Shown piece after piece: positions 13,543 through 25,860 of a DNA stretch of 64,000 nucleotides. Position numbers and translations under genes: made by a program. This stretch comes from Epiperipatus broadwayi (Eukaryota > Onychophora > Udeonychophora > Euonychophora > Peripatidae), in assembly GCA_028023455.1 (NCBI GenBank), contig JAQFVV010012545.1, forward strand, positions 1,612,001 to 1,676,000. Reading direction: 5' to 3'. The notes under the pieces were generated by a model, which worked only from the letters and a program-made list of their open reading frames with translations, searched no databases and was not told the origin of the DNA. Numbering within the stretch: position 1 is the stretch's first letter; the number at the start of each line of letters is the position of its first letter.

Positions 13543-13982
13543 TGTAAGGGTAGCTTTAAATCCAATCTTTGTTCACTCTCATCACCAAATCAAACTCATT
13601 TATAATGTAAATTTAGCTAATGGGTGGTTGCAGCATGTATTTTTATTTTGTGGAGTAAATAAACTCACACATATATATATAGACACAACAAATGTTTATT
13701 TTTCACTATTTCAAAGAAATATCATGATAGATTAGTTTCACTTATCTATTAGAAAGACAAAAACCCTAATTAAAAAGAATCATATTTATAAATATGTATA
13801 CAATAATGAATCCTATGTCAATTTATTATACTTCATTATAAAAGACTTAGACTAAGTAAACATGGTAATGACCTAATGTCAAAGCAGACAATAAGTAACA
13901 AAATGCAGAAGATGAAAACATAATTCTATGTAATTTTATTTTACTTACAATCAATATAATCCATGCAACAATAAGGTTCACA
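13543..13982 (+). repeat. Ty3/gypsy 3' LTR
   Basis: 440 bp from TGTAAGGGTAGC to GGTTCACA. Contains ATAAACTCACACATATATAT where the 5' LTR carries its insertion. Just outside its right end a B-box-like GAGTTCAAATCCC lies near 14007. Confidence 0.85.
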
Positions 13983-14388
13983 AAGCTGTAGGGAGCTTGA
14001 AAGTTCGAGTTCAAATCCCTTCTAAAAGAATACAATATTTCTCTCCATTTTTGATTAATATCTAATATAAATGAATCACCATTTCATAAAGAGCTACCAC
14101 CTTCTCACTTCAATATAAGAGAGTATACTATTTAATATACACATGAATTTATAGATAACCATGCATATGTATATAATATTCATATTTTACATAAGAATTA
14201 TTAATATCAAAATATTAAAAATGGAAATTCCGAATGAGTGGCAGTCAAAATTTCAAATCTACTTTTCCTTTCTCTATTTTAGCCCATCTATTGGAAGCTT
14301 GAGTAATCAGTAGTTATCAAATGATAATATGATTTATTAATCCTTATTTCCAGACCATTTTCTGATTTTTGCCTTTTTCAATGAGAAG

Positions 14389-14696
14389 TTGGGATTCAAA
14401 GTATAGATAACCCCTTTTTAACTATCAGCTAATAGTCCAAAATTAAAAAAACCCAAAAGTTTTGAATCCAAGCCATACTAGAATAGAGAAAGGAGAAATA
14501 TTACAGTTTACTATAATAAGTTGAAAGAGAAGAGTTATGTTGTTGGGATTCAAAGTATAGATAACCCCTTTTTAACTATCAGCTAATAGTCCAAAATTAA
14601 AAAAACCCAAAAGTTTTGAATCCAAGCCATACTAGAATAGAGAAAGGAGAAATATTACAGTTTACTATAATAAGTTGAAAGAGAAGAGTTATGTTG
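14389..14696. repeat. Perfect tandem duplication, 154 bp unit
   Basis: 14389-14542 and 14543-14696 appear identical (both begin TTGGGATTCAAAGTATAG and end AGAGTTATGTTG). Either very recent or an assembly artefact. Confidence 0.95.
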
Positions 14697-15729
14697 AAGT
14701 TTTAAATAAAAACAACTACATGCTAACATTCACGTACACACATACCTATTTATACCTTTGCAAAAAAATGATTAATAGCAAAAAATTATACTTTCACAAT
14801 TTTTAATATGAAACTAAATTAATTCTCCCTTCCCCCCAAAAACCATTGATTTTTCATTTGTTAATGTCAATAATACAAACATAAATTTTAATAACAATCC
14901 CCATTCTCTAGAAAAACATTTATGCACCAGAGTTTAAATGCAGAAAAACTATTTATTAAATACAATAACTTTCTCAAGACTAAATTAACTTCAGGAGTAT
15001 AAATCAATTAAAAAGTCTGTACTTAATAATTAATAGTTACCTACCAATTCTAAAAAGATGCAATATCAATTGTTTTCAATGAAAAAAATATAATTAATGA
15101 TATAATTCAATGGAGAGCTACAATTAGATAAAATGTTGAAATAGCTCAGAAAAAAAGTTTGCAGCAAAAAACATTACAAAACAGCTTCACAAGATGTCTA
15201 TTTAAATAAATAGACTTTGGCATGTAATTTTATGTATATAAATATATTTGTGGTCATAGACTAATTCATATAGACATAATAACAGCATTTGTTTTTGTCA
15301 TACTCTCTTTTTTTTCACAAGTTAGAAAGACCATATTTGTTTACAAGTAGTTGCTAATGAAAAAATAATGATTTGAGCCAATTCATTTATTTAATAATCT
15401 TGACAGAATCTGCATCCCTGCAACCTATTAGTCTCTTTTTCATATATCAATCATCATCATCCTTATTATTCTACATTCAGGGCATAGACTTAACATATTA
15501 AATACTTCATTATATTCTCAGACTTCAATTAATCATTCAATTCTTTAAAAAAACTGATGTAAATAGTTTTAGTTTTTTTTTTACAATAATAAAAACAAAA
15601 GCTTAAAATTCAACTTTACTAAAAAACTTTCATTTCTGTTCTTGTTGAAAAATTAGATCATTCTATAATAGTAATATAATAACAGAAAACAATATCACTC
15701 TAACTCCTAAAACAATTATTTGACTTTAC

Positions 15730-15979
15730 CTTGGGTAGAGTTAGGAAGACTTGTGTGATTTGATTCAGAGATTCTTGGCAAAAACTGTCAGGTGAATTTT
15801 TATTACTATGTATGGATTCTCTATTGCCACCCACTTCAAATCTTGGCTGCTGTTGTAAATACTTATCCTGTTTCAGCTTATTATGTGATTGAACAATATT
15901 TGAGCATTTGCGATGCAAATCATCGATGATAGTTAGTGGGTGCTGCTTTCTCACAGTAGGTGTTATAGCTTCAATATAC
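15730..15979 (-). CDS. BLTP1: BLTP1 exon j (last in window)
   Basis: Exon of 250 nt: one base completing an arginine codon, then 83 codons. It begins YIEAITPTVRKQHP and LTIIDDLHRKCSNIV, matching the family's RYIEAL...HPATIIDDLH region, then becomes polar and Gln/Ser-rich (KQDKYLQQQPRFEVGGN), and ends NQITQVFLTLPK. Acceptor ATAATTGTAG before 15979; donor AAG/GTAAAG after 15730, phase 0. The next exon should begin with a VNVCLLQ-like segment; I found none between 15729 and position 1, so the following intron is at least 15.7 kb. Confidence 0.92.
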
Positions 15980-17239
15980 CTACAATTATATAATTGACAA
16001 TACTTTAATTAAAATAATAAAATATATAACAGAACATAAGCTCACAGAGTTATTTAGACACTGGTCTAATATATAAATGTGTATGTATTTTTATGTGCAT
16101 ATTAATAATTTTAACTATACATAAATGACTTTTACTGCTGATCAAATATGTAATGTTTAGGAATATAAATACTTCATGGAATAATCACATCTGAATATGT
16201 TACTAAAACAAATTGCAAGCAGATTCTAAAGAATCATTTTTAAATAAACTTGTCACACTTATATCATTTTTATAGAATAAATTTATTTCACCAAGTTTAC
16301 TATAATAATGGTAGTAATATGGCAATTTAAATGATTCTGTTTTAAATTAAGTTATACTTTTAGCTGTTTAGTGCCTAAACTTATATAATAGCTAATACTT
16401 TACTTGACTTTATTCGCTTTTATTAAACCCTCATAATTTTGTGATTTTTTTTTTCTTTAATATATATTTTAATCTAAAGATGAGATATAGACTTTTCACA
16501 TTAGAGCAACACATCTTAATACATGTGTATATATATATGGATATAGCTGCAATTTATTTATGGGCTTATTAAAATTACTAGAATATATGTATGTAGGCGT
16601 TTGGGAGTATAGTTTTAAGTTAATAGTATACTGATAAAACTGTATCATTTTAAAATATTGTAAACAAAGGTAAATGTGTATTTTTAAAAAATTAATAATG
16701 ATTCTTAAAAAAATTATAATGTTAGATACATTTTACAATTAGGAAAAACAAACTGGGATAAAATATAAAGCAAAAAATAAGAATTTTCAATGAATTTAAA
16801 AATTAAGTAATATTTCACTGAATCAAAATCAAAATTGATAAAGATGCAATAAATTTAAAAATTGAAAAAGAATATATATATTTAAAAAAAAGAATATATA
16901 TAAAATTGACAAGGATGGCATATAGCATTATAAATATTAAGATTAGAAAAAAATAAACAAAAAGATCTGGTAATAATACATCTGAGAAGTTTAAAAACTA
17001 TAATTAAAAAAATAAGTGCATTGGTGAATTTTTTACTATATAAGAAAAAGATTTTATTTTTGTAATGACTATTAAAACAATAAACTTAATTCTGATTGAT
17101 TAAAAATTTCTTCTAAACTCAAAAAATAAAAATAATTTCAGCTTTAAAAAATTCTGAAAATGCCATTTCTGAGCTGTTATTGATAAACATTTAGAAAGAG
17201 AAATATGAAATTAATGTATAATTGGTAGTTGTTTTATAG

Positions 17240-17460
17240 ACATCAACGCCGCGCGATGGTTCGATTTATGTGCTAAAACACATAAAAACGCCGTTTACGC
17301 GGCAAACATATTTTTGCGGCCATGTGTTATATGTATACAACAGTTCTGTTGTACTACACACTGCAGGCCGCATTGTCGCATCGCAGTAAATTATTTTGGC
17401 GAATTCGCACACTTCACACTTTTTTACAGTGTCGTGTGAGGGTGTGTGTCTTACAATTAT
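17240..17460. repeat. GC-rich hairpin cluster at left end of TIR element
   Basis: Contrasts sharply with the AT-rich surroundings. Inverted pairs include TATGTG/CACATA, GCCG/CGGC, TTTGCGGCC with GGCCGCATT, and ACAACAGTTCTGTTGT. Confidence 0.75.
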
Positions 17461-20400
17461 GTATACATGGTTAATTGTAAATAAAGTTTACTTTTTTTTA
17501 TTGAAATCATACGATTTGACCAAGCAATAATTATCAGATGGTTTACACACTTCTGTAGTCAAGTTTTAAGATGCAAAACCTTGTCAAAGGGTATGTGTGA
17601 ACAATACTTTGAAGGAGGTAATGCGTCAAATAACGTATTCTCGATTACCTCAACGAGAAAAAGAACTCGGCGCAGGAAAACCTAGATGTTGTTCGATTCT
17701 CACAATTAACAACCACTTTGTTCAAGGTATACGTCTGATATATTACTGTAGCTGCGAACAGCTTGTTTTTTTAAATTTATTTATACCAAAAAAAGAAATC
17801 TTAATAAATGTGAAATTTGTTGATGCATACATTAATAATTATCGCTAGTATTAAGGAATTTAACTAAGATTTGGAATGGACTACGAATGATACACAACAC
17901 ATTGTTTATAATTTAATATATTTTAATTCTTAAATATAGATTAAATAAACATAAGTGCATTGAACGACATACGCAGGTGGGTTATAAAGTAAACATATAT
18001 AAAACAAATATTAGCAAGTAATAGAATAATAACTGAATAAGTTATTATTTAACAAGCATTTAGAGTTCTAGAATTTAATTTAAGAAATAGGCAAGTTTTT
18101 ATTATTAAAATACATTTAAAATTTTAATCCCAAGTTTTATTAATTGCTATCTTAAGAAATTTATTGTTTTCTAATTATTGTTCAAAGGTTGCAATGAATA
18201 TACTGAAGCAATCAATCTTAGCTTAAGATTGAGCTTCATAGTTCCATCTACTAACCTGTATTCAAACACTATATCCCATCCTGCTCCTTTTGTCGTGTAT
18301 ATATATTTTATGTATATATTTGAGATGCGCGCCTAAGTTATAAAATTTTAATGTTTCAATAACATTTTTTAAAATTATTATTAATTCTTTTTTATTAATT
18401 ATTAGTTCTTTTTTATTAAAGTATATAGGTGCGGCTCAAAAATATATATATAGGAGCAAACATACTAACAAAATACTGATTTTTTTAAATATTTTATTAT
18501 ACATCATTTTTTAAAACTTTTTCTTTTTAAATTGCTTGTTTTTCTTATTAAACTGTATATTTTATAAAATCCAAGATGGAAGATGCAACCGTTAATTGTC
18601 CAAAAATAATTAAAGGGTTGGAAACACTATTGTTTTAATCTGGGGAAGGTATTTTTAATTAAAGTTTTTACTTAAAATAAAATGGGGATTAAGATTAAAG
18701 ATTTTCTTTTGTTATAAACATTTTTGTCAAATCTATTTCTAATCTGGAAATAGATTTGAATATATTTTTGGAATGTTATCTAACAGTTGCATCTTTCAAA
18801 AACAATGGACAAAGAAATGTAAAATTTCTGTTAGATTAAAGATTAGATTTTAAGCTAAAACTAAGTAATTGAAAGCATTCTTCAAATACCTGGGAGGAGT
18901 ATAAAATGGCTGAATTTTAAATCACCAACAGATTAGCTACTATTGAAAGAACTGTACAGTTAACTGAATCCAAGCTGTTTTGAAATGTAAGCATAGAAAG
19001 CACATCACCTTTCTGACCCATGAGGGTCATCTGCTGCTGCCGTAATATCATGCTCCCGTAGAATGAAATAAAAGCCCAATGGAGAACTTTAGAATGCTAA
19101 ATCGAAGCTTGCTGTCACATAAGAACTGCCATGCATGAGCTGGACTTTTAATATGAACTATTAAAATGGTGCAAAGTAAATTTTCAAGACACCACCTAAA
19201 AGTCAATCTAGCCTAACTAATCTCATTAAGATTTCTTTCATAACTGATTTAACTTTATGTAAAATGTAATTTGCTCTTAAATAATTTCTGTAAATCTAAT
19301 TTTCTCTCATGCTCTAACGTTCTTTAAATTTGGTGCGGTCATTTGTTTATAGTTATTTATTACTTGATATTATATGTATACTTTTATTATTAATATGCCA
19401 ATCTCAAACAATCTGACGAGTTGAATTTCTAAAATCTTTTCTTTCTTTTTAAGTAAACCTTCATGAATCAAGGTTGTTAACGTCCCCTTAAAATATAATG
19501 CGTTATTAATTAATACACTCGCCAGATTGTTTTTACGTCAACATTTTGTTTATGCTTTATTGTAAAAATTTGTTATTTGTTTAAATCTGGATTCTACCCG
19601 GGGTGAATCCAGAACTTAGGCTAATTAACGCTTTGAAATTTTAAAATATTATTTATTCATTTCTGAAAAGGTGACCTATTAGTTGTTTTCTATAACTGCT
19701 AGCTTTCTTTTATTTTTCCATACTCTTAAAATATCATAAGCTTAAATATTCTCAATTGTTGTAAAATCCACGAAGGTGGGATTGAATTATTTTAAATAGT
19801 AGAAAAGGGAAGGGGGTAAATCTTAATGTTTCTTTTACTAAATAAAATCTTAACGTATTAGGGAAATCTCTCTCTATATATATAACTGCAGAGCGTATTA
19901 TTTGTCTAAATTATGGTATTCAAACTAGGGTCATTTATTTAAAAGCAGTAAAACTTATTCAATGTTGTTTGTGACATTTATCATTACTGCGTTACTGACA
20001 TTTGGCCTATCTTTGTATATATATTATGTGCTTCTAATCTTCTAATCTGGGGGTTGCGACAAGTTCGAACCCATAGATTTCTTCTCAAGCCTTGTCCTGA
20101 GGATAGTTGACCTTCCCAGGACCATTTATTTCATATAAATAGGCCTCTGACGGTGATTCCCTAAGTCTGGCACATGCTATGCCTATCCACTTTCTTCGTA
20201 CAAAAGGCCTGCACGTCGGCGACATCCATGGCATGCCTATCCACTTTTCTCTAAGCACTACCCAAGAAGGGGGTCTTAGACTTTGTCTTTCATCCAGAAG
20301 CATGACTTTTCCTGTTATTTCTTGGTTATTATGTCAGCACCGCAAACTTCTTCGTATTATTATTTCTTTTGCTTCATGACCCAGTTTTAATGCTCTAATA

Positions 20401-21939
20401 TTAAAATTGCGCTCTGCTTAAAATATATATAAATGCCAACTACTTCTAGTTTTATTAATTAAATTTATTTCAGTCTTATACAATCCCACCATCATAACTT
20501 ATTTCTGTATTTAAGAGTATCTATATGCCTTGGGGAAAATAAAGCGTTCTTCTTACCAGCGCTAATTAAAAGAAGTTTCATTAAGTATTTTGTCATATAA
20601 TCAAATATGTTTTCAAATGTATTTTATTTATTTTCATGACCGTAATGGTGTGAAAATAGTTTGTATTATATCTGTAATGAATCTCGGAATGCTCCCCGAA
20701 ATAATGTTAGTCACCATGTTTCAGAACCGTATATAAAAGCGTTAATAGCAATTTTATGTAAATTCTTTCTAATAATCGATTGGCATCTTAATATTGGACC
20801 CACCAAAGATGTGTGTTTATTTATAATATATTATTTAGCTAATAAAAGAGCATATGAGAAATAATAGCGTGAATGACAATATGTAATTATCTACCGTTTG
20901 GTAGACTGCTTGCTCATTCATGCACATACTAATGTATGCAATTAATTTATAAATGTATGTAAATAATTTGTCATTATATTAAACTAATTTTTATTATCCA
21001 ACTTGTTTGAGTAGTTCAAATTCCTTTTTCTCCACTTCCAAACGTACAGCCATGCGTATATATATTTTAGTTTAGTCATAGTTAATAGATGTCTCATTGT
21101 CTTCTCCGCTTTGCTAGTGGGCCGGATTTAAAATTAATTCTCGTGTGCCATCATTGTTATGTTATCCATTAGGTGTTTGATCTGGACCTTGGAGAGTGGG
21201 TTCAAATTCAGTCTGGTCCCTGACCTAAATCTCGGGCTTGAATGGGTTTGAAGTACATTTTGTGAGTTCCAGCTCATGTTAGATGGATAAACATGTATTG
21301 ACCGGTACAATACTAAATAAAGAATACATAAGCGGGGCCAATGACTCTAAGGATAGGTTGGTTTCGGTTGTTGCTGATTGCTTACAGATGGTTTCCCAAG
21401 AATTGACAACTTTTTTTTTTATAAAAACAGATAACTTTTTTTAAAAGAGTTTGTAAAAATTTTATTATATATGTGTGTGAGACCTATCCCAGGAATTGAA
21501 ATTTATATACCAATGCATTTAAATAAAGAGTTTTTAACTGAGAATATTTCAAATTTATATTATTAATTTAAAAGAGTTGTAATGCTTCTTTAAAAGTATT
21601 GCATTGCGGCTTCTCTCACATATATATGTAAGTGGTTACACACATATAATAATGTTCATACAACTTCATTTAATTAGATCATTTTATTAATTTTAAATTT
21701 ATAACTGTGTATACATTACATGCATACAGACATTAATATATATTAAATGTGCGCACATATCTGCACATACACGTAAATATACGCTATTACATATCAAAAT
21801 AAATTATTCTGATTATATATGTGGACTGTGAGAGTTCGAACTGTTGGAAAAGATACTAACTACGATGGAACATAATAGGTGTAACGGGATTATGGCTAAA
21901 TAATACCGTTTCAAGCGGAACCAAGGGAAAAAAACCTAA

Positions 21940-22565
21940 TAAGTTTTATTTTTTTAATATGTTGTTTTAAAAAAAACAAACAAAGTGAAACCAAAAAAAA
22001 AAAAAATCATAATAAGTTTTAAATTTGTTTATGTTATTTAAAAAAAAAAAGCGAAACCAAAAAAAAAAAAGCTTACTAACTTTAGTATTTATTTTTTAAA
22101 CAAAAATAGGAAACAAAAAATACAACCGTAATAAGTGTACTAGGTTTTATATTGAAAAAAAAAAAAAAGAAACCCCCCCAAAAAAAAGCGAAACCAAAAA
22201 AAAAGCTTACTAACTTTAGGATTTATGTCTTGCATTGGTGGTCGAGAAGTCAGTGCGACTGCCTTACAAGCAGTTGCCCAGGTTGCGGGTTCGCGTCCCG
22301 GCCGATGCTATGACACTTAAAAAAAAAAAACTTTAGGATTTATTTTTAAACAAAAATACAAATGTAATAAGCGTACTAAGTTTTACATTTAAAAACAGAA
22401 AACAACCAAAAAAACCCGAAAAATGTTGATTTTATTTTATATTTATTTATTTTGTTGATGTTAATAAAAATCAATGTTTACAAAAAAATAAAATAAAATT
22501 TATGTTTAATTTATTTGTAAATAAAAAAAGTAAAAAACAAGGAATTCAAATTAAAAAAAAAAGGC
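21940..22565. repeat. A-rich degenerate tandem repeats at right end of TIR element
   Basis: Repeated blocks AATAAGTTTTA, then GCGAAACC and poly-A, then GCTTACTAACTTTAG, then ATTTATTTTTTAAAC, with drifting spacing. The retroposed tRNA-like sequence lies within them. Confidence 0.8.
22227..22328 (+). mobile_element. Retroposed tRNA-like sequence (short SINE) with A tail
   Basis: The body folds like a tRNA (22232-22309): acceptor stem GCATTGG/CCGATGC, D-arm GTCG/CGAC, anticodon stem ACTGC/GCAGT with loop CTTACAA, T-arm GCGGG/CCCGG with loop TTCGCGT. The D and anticodon stems overlap by two bases, so it is not a standard tRNA; the D-arm looks like a class II (Leu/Ser) tRNA. TGGTCGAGAAG is a perfect A-box and GGTTCGCGTCC a B-box with one change. 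A 12-base A tail and a 15 bp target duplication AACTTTAGGATTTAT (22212-22226 and 22329-22343) prove LINE-type retroposition. No CCA end. Confidence 0.85.
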
Positions 22566-23729
22566 CTGGGAATGTTCATAAGTTATATTTTTTTTCAAGA
22601 AAAACAACGCCCTCATGCGGCGTGAATGTCTATAAAACAACTACCGTATAATTAATAGCTGTAGTAATCTATGTTTGCATGTCATATTATCAAAAATGTA
22701 AAGCTAATATAATGGATATTGCCATAATTGAATAAGTTCTGCATTCACTGCTTCTTAAAATAATTGCTAAATAAGTTTTAAACTATTGAAATAAAATATA
22801 TATTTCAAACTTTATATTTAAGCAGGTTCTTAAATTTTATTTATCAAAGTTATTTGTTATTTATGGACAATGTTAGTAGAGCTATTGTGTGGGTGATGCA
22901 AGCAAAATAGAAAGCAAAAAAAAATAAGTTCCCTTTTTTAATACAGTAGTATTCTTTTTTTTTTTTATCTTTGCACTAGATACCGATTTACAATTTTAAA
23001 TGTTCATAAAAAATTTAGAAATGTTTTCCAGCATTTATTACTAGATGTAACTTAATAATTAATGAGGTAGCCTGAGGAATTCATATGTTATTAAATCCAG
23101 GAATTTTATTACAAAATAATTTTAAATTTCAATAATAAGAGAGAAAATATATCAATCAGATTTAAAATGTTCGTATGATGACTGACCTGTTATTTATCCA
23201 TATTTTAAACTGATTGTGAAGTTAAATACATTCATAATTGCCATTATAAACATGTAGCTAAAAATCTTAGATGTGCATCATAGCGTGTCCAAGTGCATTT
23301 AGACTTGGAAATTTAATAATCAACACTTATCCTTTTATGCACATTTGTTGACACTGAAATTAATCAAACAAGTAGTTGATGAAAGAATAACCAACTTTGC
23401 CAGGCATACTAGCATATATAAGCAAAGTTATTACAGATAAACTACGAATGAAAATAAAAATTACATATGGATATGATAGAAGAAAAAATGTATGGCAATC
23501 TTTAAATTATCATTGAAGGGCAAAAGCCTCTCTAACATCTATTCCCTTAGAAATATCACAATGAAAAAGCTATTACTTATGAATCTTGCCAATTTTAAGA
23601 TTGATCAATTATGTCAGCTTTCCAACTTGCAATTAACATCTAAGAATACCTAAATACCTTTTTACTGACCAATACTTAATAGCTAGCTAAATTTCTATCT
23701 GTTTGAAACCTAAAAATATTTTCAAATTA

Positions 23730-23790
23730 CATCAGCCAGGATTCAAACCTTGAGTCACCGGCAAAATCGCTATGCCTCAAGGCCCTTTAT
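23730..23790 (-). repeat. tRNA-like B-box fragment
   Basis: The minus strand reads GGTTTGAATCCTGGCTGATG after a region resembling the front half of a tRNA (CTTGAGGCATAGCG). B-box like, A-box weak. Probably an old SINE fragment. Confidence 0.35.
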
Positions 23791-23847
23791 TTCGATACAT
23801 TCATGTTTAAAAAGAACAAAAAAATATATATATTTTTAAAACTATAC

Positions 23848-23956
23848 CTTTCTAAAGACTCCAACATCAATGGTGAAAATAAAATATCAATAGAACCATC
23901 AATTTTCACTATTGCTGTATTTTTTGACTGATTAAATCCATAAGAAATAATAATTT
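23848..23956 (-). CDS. BLTP1: BLTP1 exon i
   Basis: Short exon of 109 nt, entering in phase 1 and leaving in phase 2. It encodes EIIISYGFNQSKN and TAIVKIDGSIDILFSPLML then ESLER. This corresponds to the human stretch in which T-x-A-I-V-E-V-K-G-T-V-D-V is followed by LTPLVAEALDRY. Acceptor TTTTTCAG before 23956; donor AAAG/GTATAG after 23848. The split arginine codon (AG/G) joins exon j to read LER-YIEAI. A tRNA-like B-box fragment lies about 60 bases downstream of the donor in the intron. Confidence 0.9.
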
Positions 23957-25494
23957 CTGAAAAATAAAAAAACAAAACAAAGTTAATTACCAAAAAAAAA
24001 AAGTAGTATATATAAAATCATATATCTTTACATAAATTAAAAAATAAAGTACTGTATATGCAACACATATGAACATTTCAATTTGAATATTAAATAACAG
24101 TTGCTTGTTTCTTTTCAGATGGTAATTAAATTATTTGGTTTTCTTCAGATTATAAAAAAAAAAAATCTACAATTAAATAAAAAAAGAAGCATTCATCAAA
24201 AGATAACATTTAAATTCTAATTAACAAATAATTTAAGAATTTAATTGAAGTAAATTCTCAATGCATATATCATTTTTCTATATCCATCATCTTTTTTTGA
24301 CTCTGAATTCAAAGCTATAGAAGTATATGTTATATAATTACATATCCATTGTTTTTTGAATTGTTATTTTTTGTCATCTATCATTAACTAATCGAGGTCC
24401 CAATACAATAAATATTCCATATGGAGATTTTATTAAAAGTTGAAATGACATTTTGTATTTTTATTTAAAATAATATCAATCATATCCTTCTCTTTAAGCT
24501 TTGTAGTACAGATATACAGTAATTATTTGCTTTTTTTTTTTTATTTTAAAAAAGATTATATTTTTTATTTTATTAAAAAAAAAGGTTATATTTTATTCTT
24601 AAACTTTTCTTTACTTTGCTGCAAATTTAGAAAGGGATTTTATTTTATCAGTCTGCAACTTTTCCTTAAAAGTTTTAATATTTTAAAATAAAAATTGATG
24701 AAGTTAAATTTAGTTATAAACAAATAAATGTCAATTTATTTATTTATTTTTTTACTTTTGAAAGTTGCAATTCTTTAATAAAATGAAGTTTACTTTTATT
24801 TTGAAAAGGTGCTCAATCTAACATTATGACTGAAATATCACATGACCTACTACTGAGCAACTGCTAGTTATTATTATTCAATATAAAAAAGTCTGCTGAT
24901 ATGAGAAATGATTCTCCGTCATTAATTACTTTTTTTTTTGCTTTAGCTAATAAGAAATAATAACAATTAAATTCAGTTTATACACTGCTTTTATAAACAT
25001 AATCTGCTGCATAAAAATATCTTACCTTAAATTCTTAATTTTAATAACAGTATAATTCTAAATTTTTAGGAAATTTTAAATCATAATTTATTCGCTATGT
25101 TTGAAAACACCTTTCTCATCTCCTTTCTTTGAAATCAGTTCACATAATTTACATATAATAATTAACTAACAGTTTCCATTAATCACAATAAGAAAAAATC
25201 ATGGATTTAGTCATCATAAAAACAAAAATTGAATGGATAGTTGCTCCGATCATAGGAATTTGAGCAGCAGGGGTGACAGATTGATTGTTTATTTAGGAAC
25301 CTTTAGTTTTTTCAGACTGTCATTCTATTATTGCACAAAATCAGACAGAGCTCCATAAACATAAGTTTAAACCAATAAAATATCATCTGATTCCATCACA
25401 TGATTTTAGCTTACATATTGCTGCTATAGCATCATTATTTTCTACCATTTCTATGCCACTTTCTGTATTCCATTGGTTTATATTGATTGTTGGC

Positions 25495-25638
25495 CACAGT
25501 ATAGAAATGGCTCTATACTTATCAAAAAAGTAAGTACACTATAATATATAGAAACCGAACTGGTTTCACAGTATAGAAATGGCTCTATACTTATCAAAAA
25601 AGTAAGTACACTATAATATATAGGAACTGAACTGGTTT
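25495..25638. repeat. Tandem duplication, 72 bp unit, two copies
   Basis: CACAGTATAGAAATGGCTC starts at 25495 and again at 25567. The two units differ only near their ends (GAAACCGAAC versus GGAACTGAAC). Confidence 0.9.
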
Positions 25639-25860
25639 CAGATCTATATGACTATGCAAACAAGTTAGCTTAGATAGAAAAGATTTATATAATTTTTTAA
25701 AGTTTAGTCTGATAGTATAACAAAGATAGATGCTGGAAGAAAACTGCATTAGATCTTAAAGAACCAGGTGCAATGATGAATATAAGAATAAGAACTATCA
25801 TCTGGCATCTATTATTACATAGTAAAGCTTACAGTATGTGGCATAGAGATGGTGGAAAAT
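25610..25860 (+). repeat. Second copy of the hammerhead-associated dispersed repeat
   Basis: Shares an ordered series of blocks with 58850-59120 (ACTGAACTG, TATATGACTAT, AGCTTAGAT, GCATTAGATCTTA, TCTGGCATC). The ribozyme core is not preserved in this copy. Roughly 70% similar by eye. Confidence 0.55.

Larger units (their letters stand above)
5785..13982 (+). mobile_element. Decayed Ty3/gypsy LTR retrotransposon
   Basis: The two LTRs start TG and end CA: the 5' LTR (5785-5898 plus 8470-8773) and the 3' LTR (13543-13982). Between them, in plus orientation, lie relics of protease, reverse transcriptase, RNase H and integrase in the Ty3/gypsy order (PR-RT-RH-IN). A purine-rich AAGGATAGGGAG precedes the 3' LTR as a polypurine tract should. 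LTRs differ by about 15-20%, so the insertion is old. No gag is recognisable in 8774-10240 (a small frame at 8813-9070 is unassigned), and no clean target duplication is left. No envelope gene seen. Confidence 0.85.
1..15729 (-). other. Intron downstream of BLTP1 exon j, transposon-rich
   Basis: No exon is recognisable here, so it is treated as the intron after exon j, which continues beyond position 1. It holds a foldback element (331-730), an RTE tail (1950-2245), a Ty3/gypsy element (5785-13982) and a tandem duplication (14389-14696). The stretches 741-1945, 2250-5784 and 14700-15729 are AT-rich with no feature found. Confidence 0.7.
17224..22645 (+). mobile_element. 5.4 kb TIR DNA transposon, probably Merlin-like, non-autonomous
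   Basis: The ends are inverted repeats of about 36 bp: GGTAGTTGTTTTATAGACAT is identical at both, and the inner part ACGCCGCRYGAKGG is nearly so. A perfect 8 bp target duplication GTATAATT flanks it (17216-17223 and 22646-22653). The left subterminal 220 bp are GC-rich with several hairpins; the right end (21940-22565) is A-rich degenerate tandem repeat. I recognise no transposase; a small frame at 17597-17848 (MNNTLKEVMRQITYSRLPQR...) has no assignable function. Ends starting GG, 8 bp duplication and the architecture shared with 43012-44610 suggest Merlin. The gene intron has been lengthened by this one insertion. Confidence 0.8.
15980..23847 (-). other. BLTP1 intron i/j
   Basis: 7.9 kb intron occupied mainly by a 5.4 kb TIR element (17224-22645). 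The flanks 15980-17215 and 22654-23730 are AT-rich and empty, apart from a tRNA-like B-box fragment on the minus strand at 23730-23790. Confidence 0.8.

Noticed and set aside
1-15729. Search for the next BLTP1 exon (VNVCLLQ-like) downstream of exon j
   Set aside because: Nothing with matching sequence and splice sites was seen; it is presumably outside the window.
20041-20390. GC-richer block with overlapping small frames on both strands inside the 5.4 kb element
   Set aside because: Frames have no recognisable motif and overlap each other; only a repeated ATGCCTATCCACTT was noted (about 20178 and 20233).
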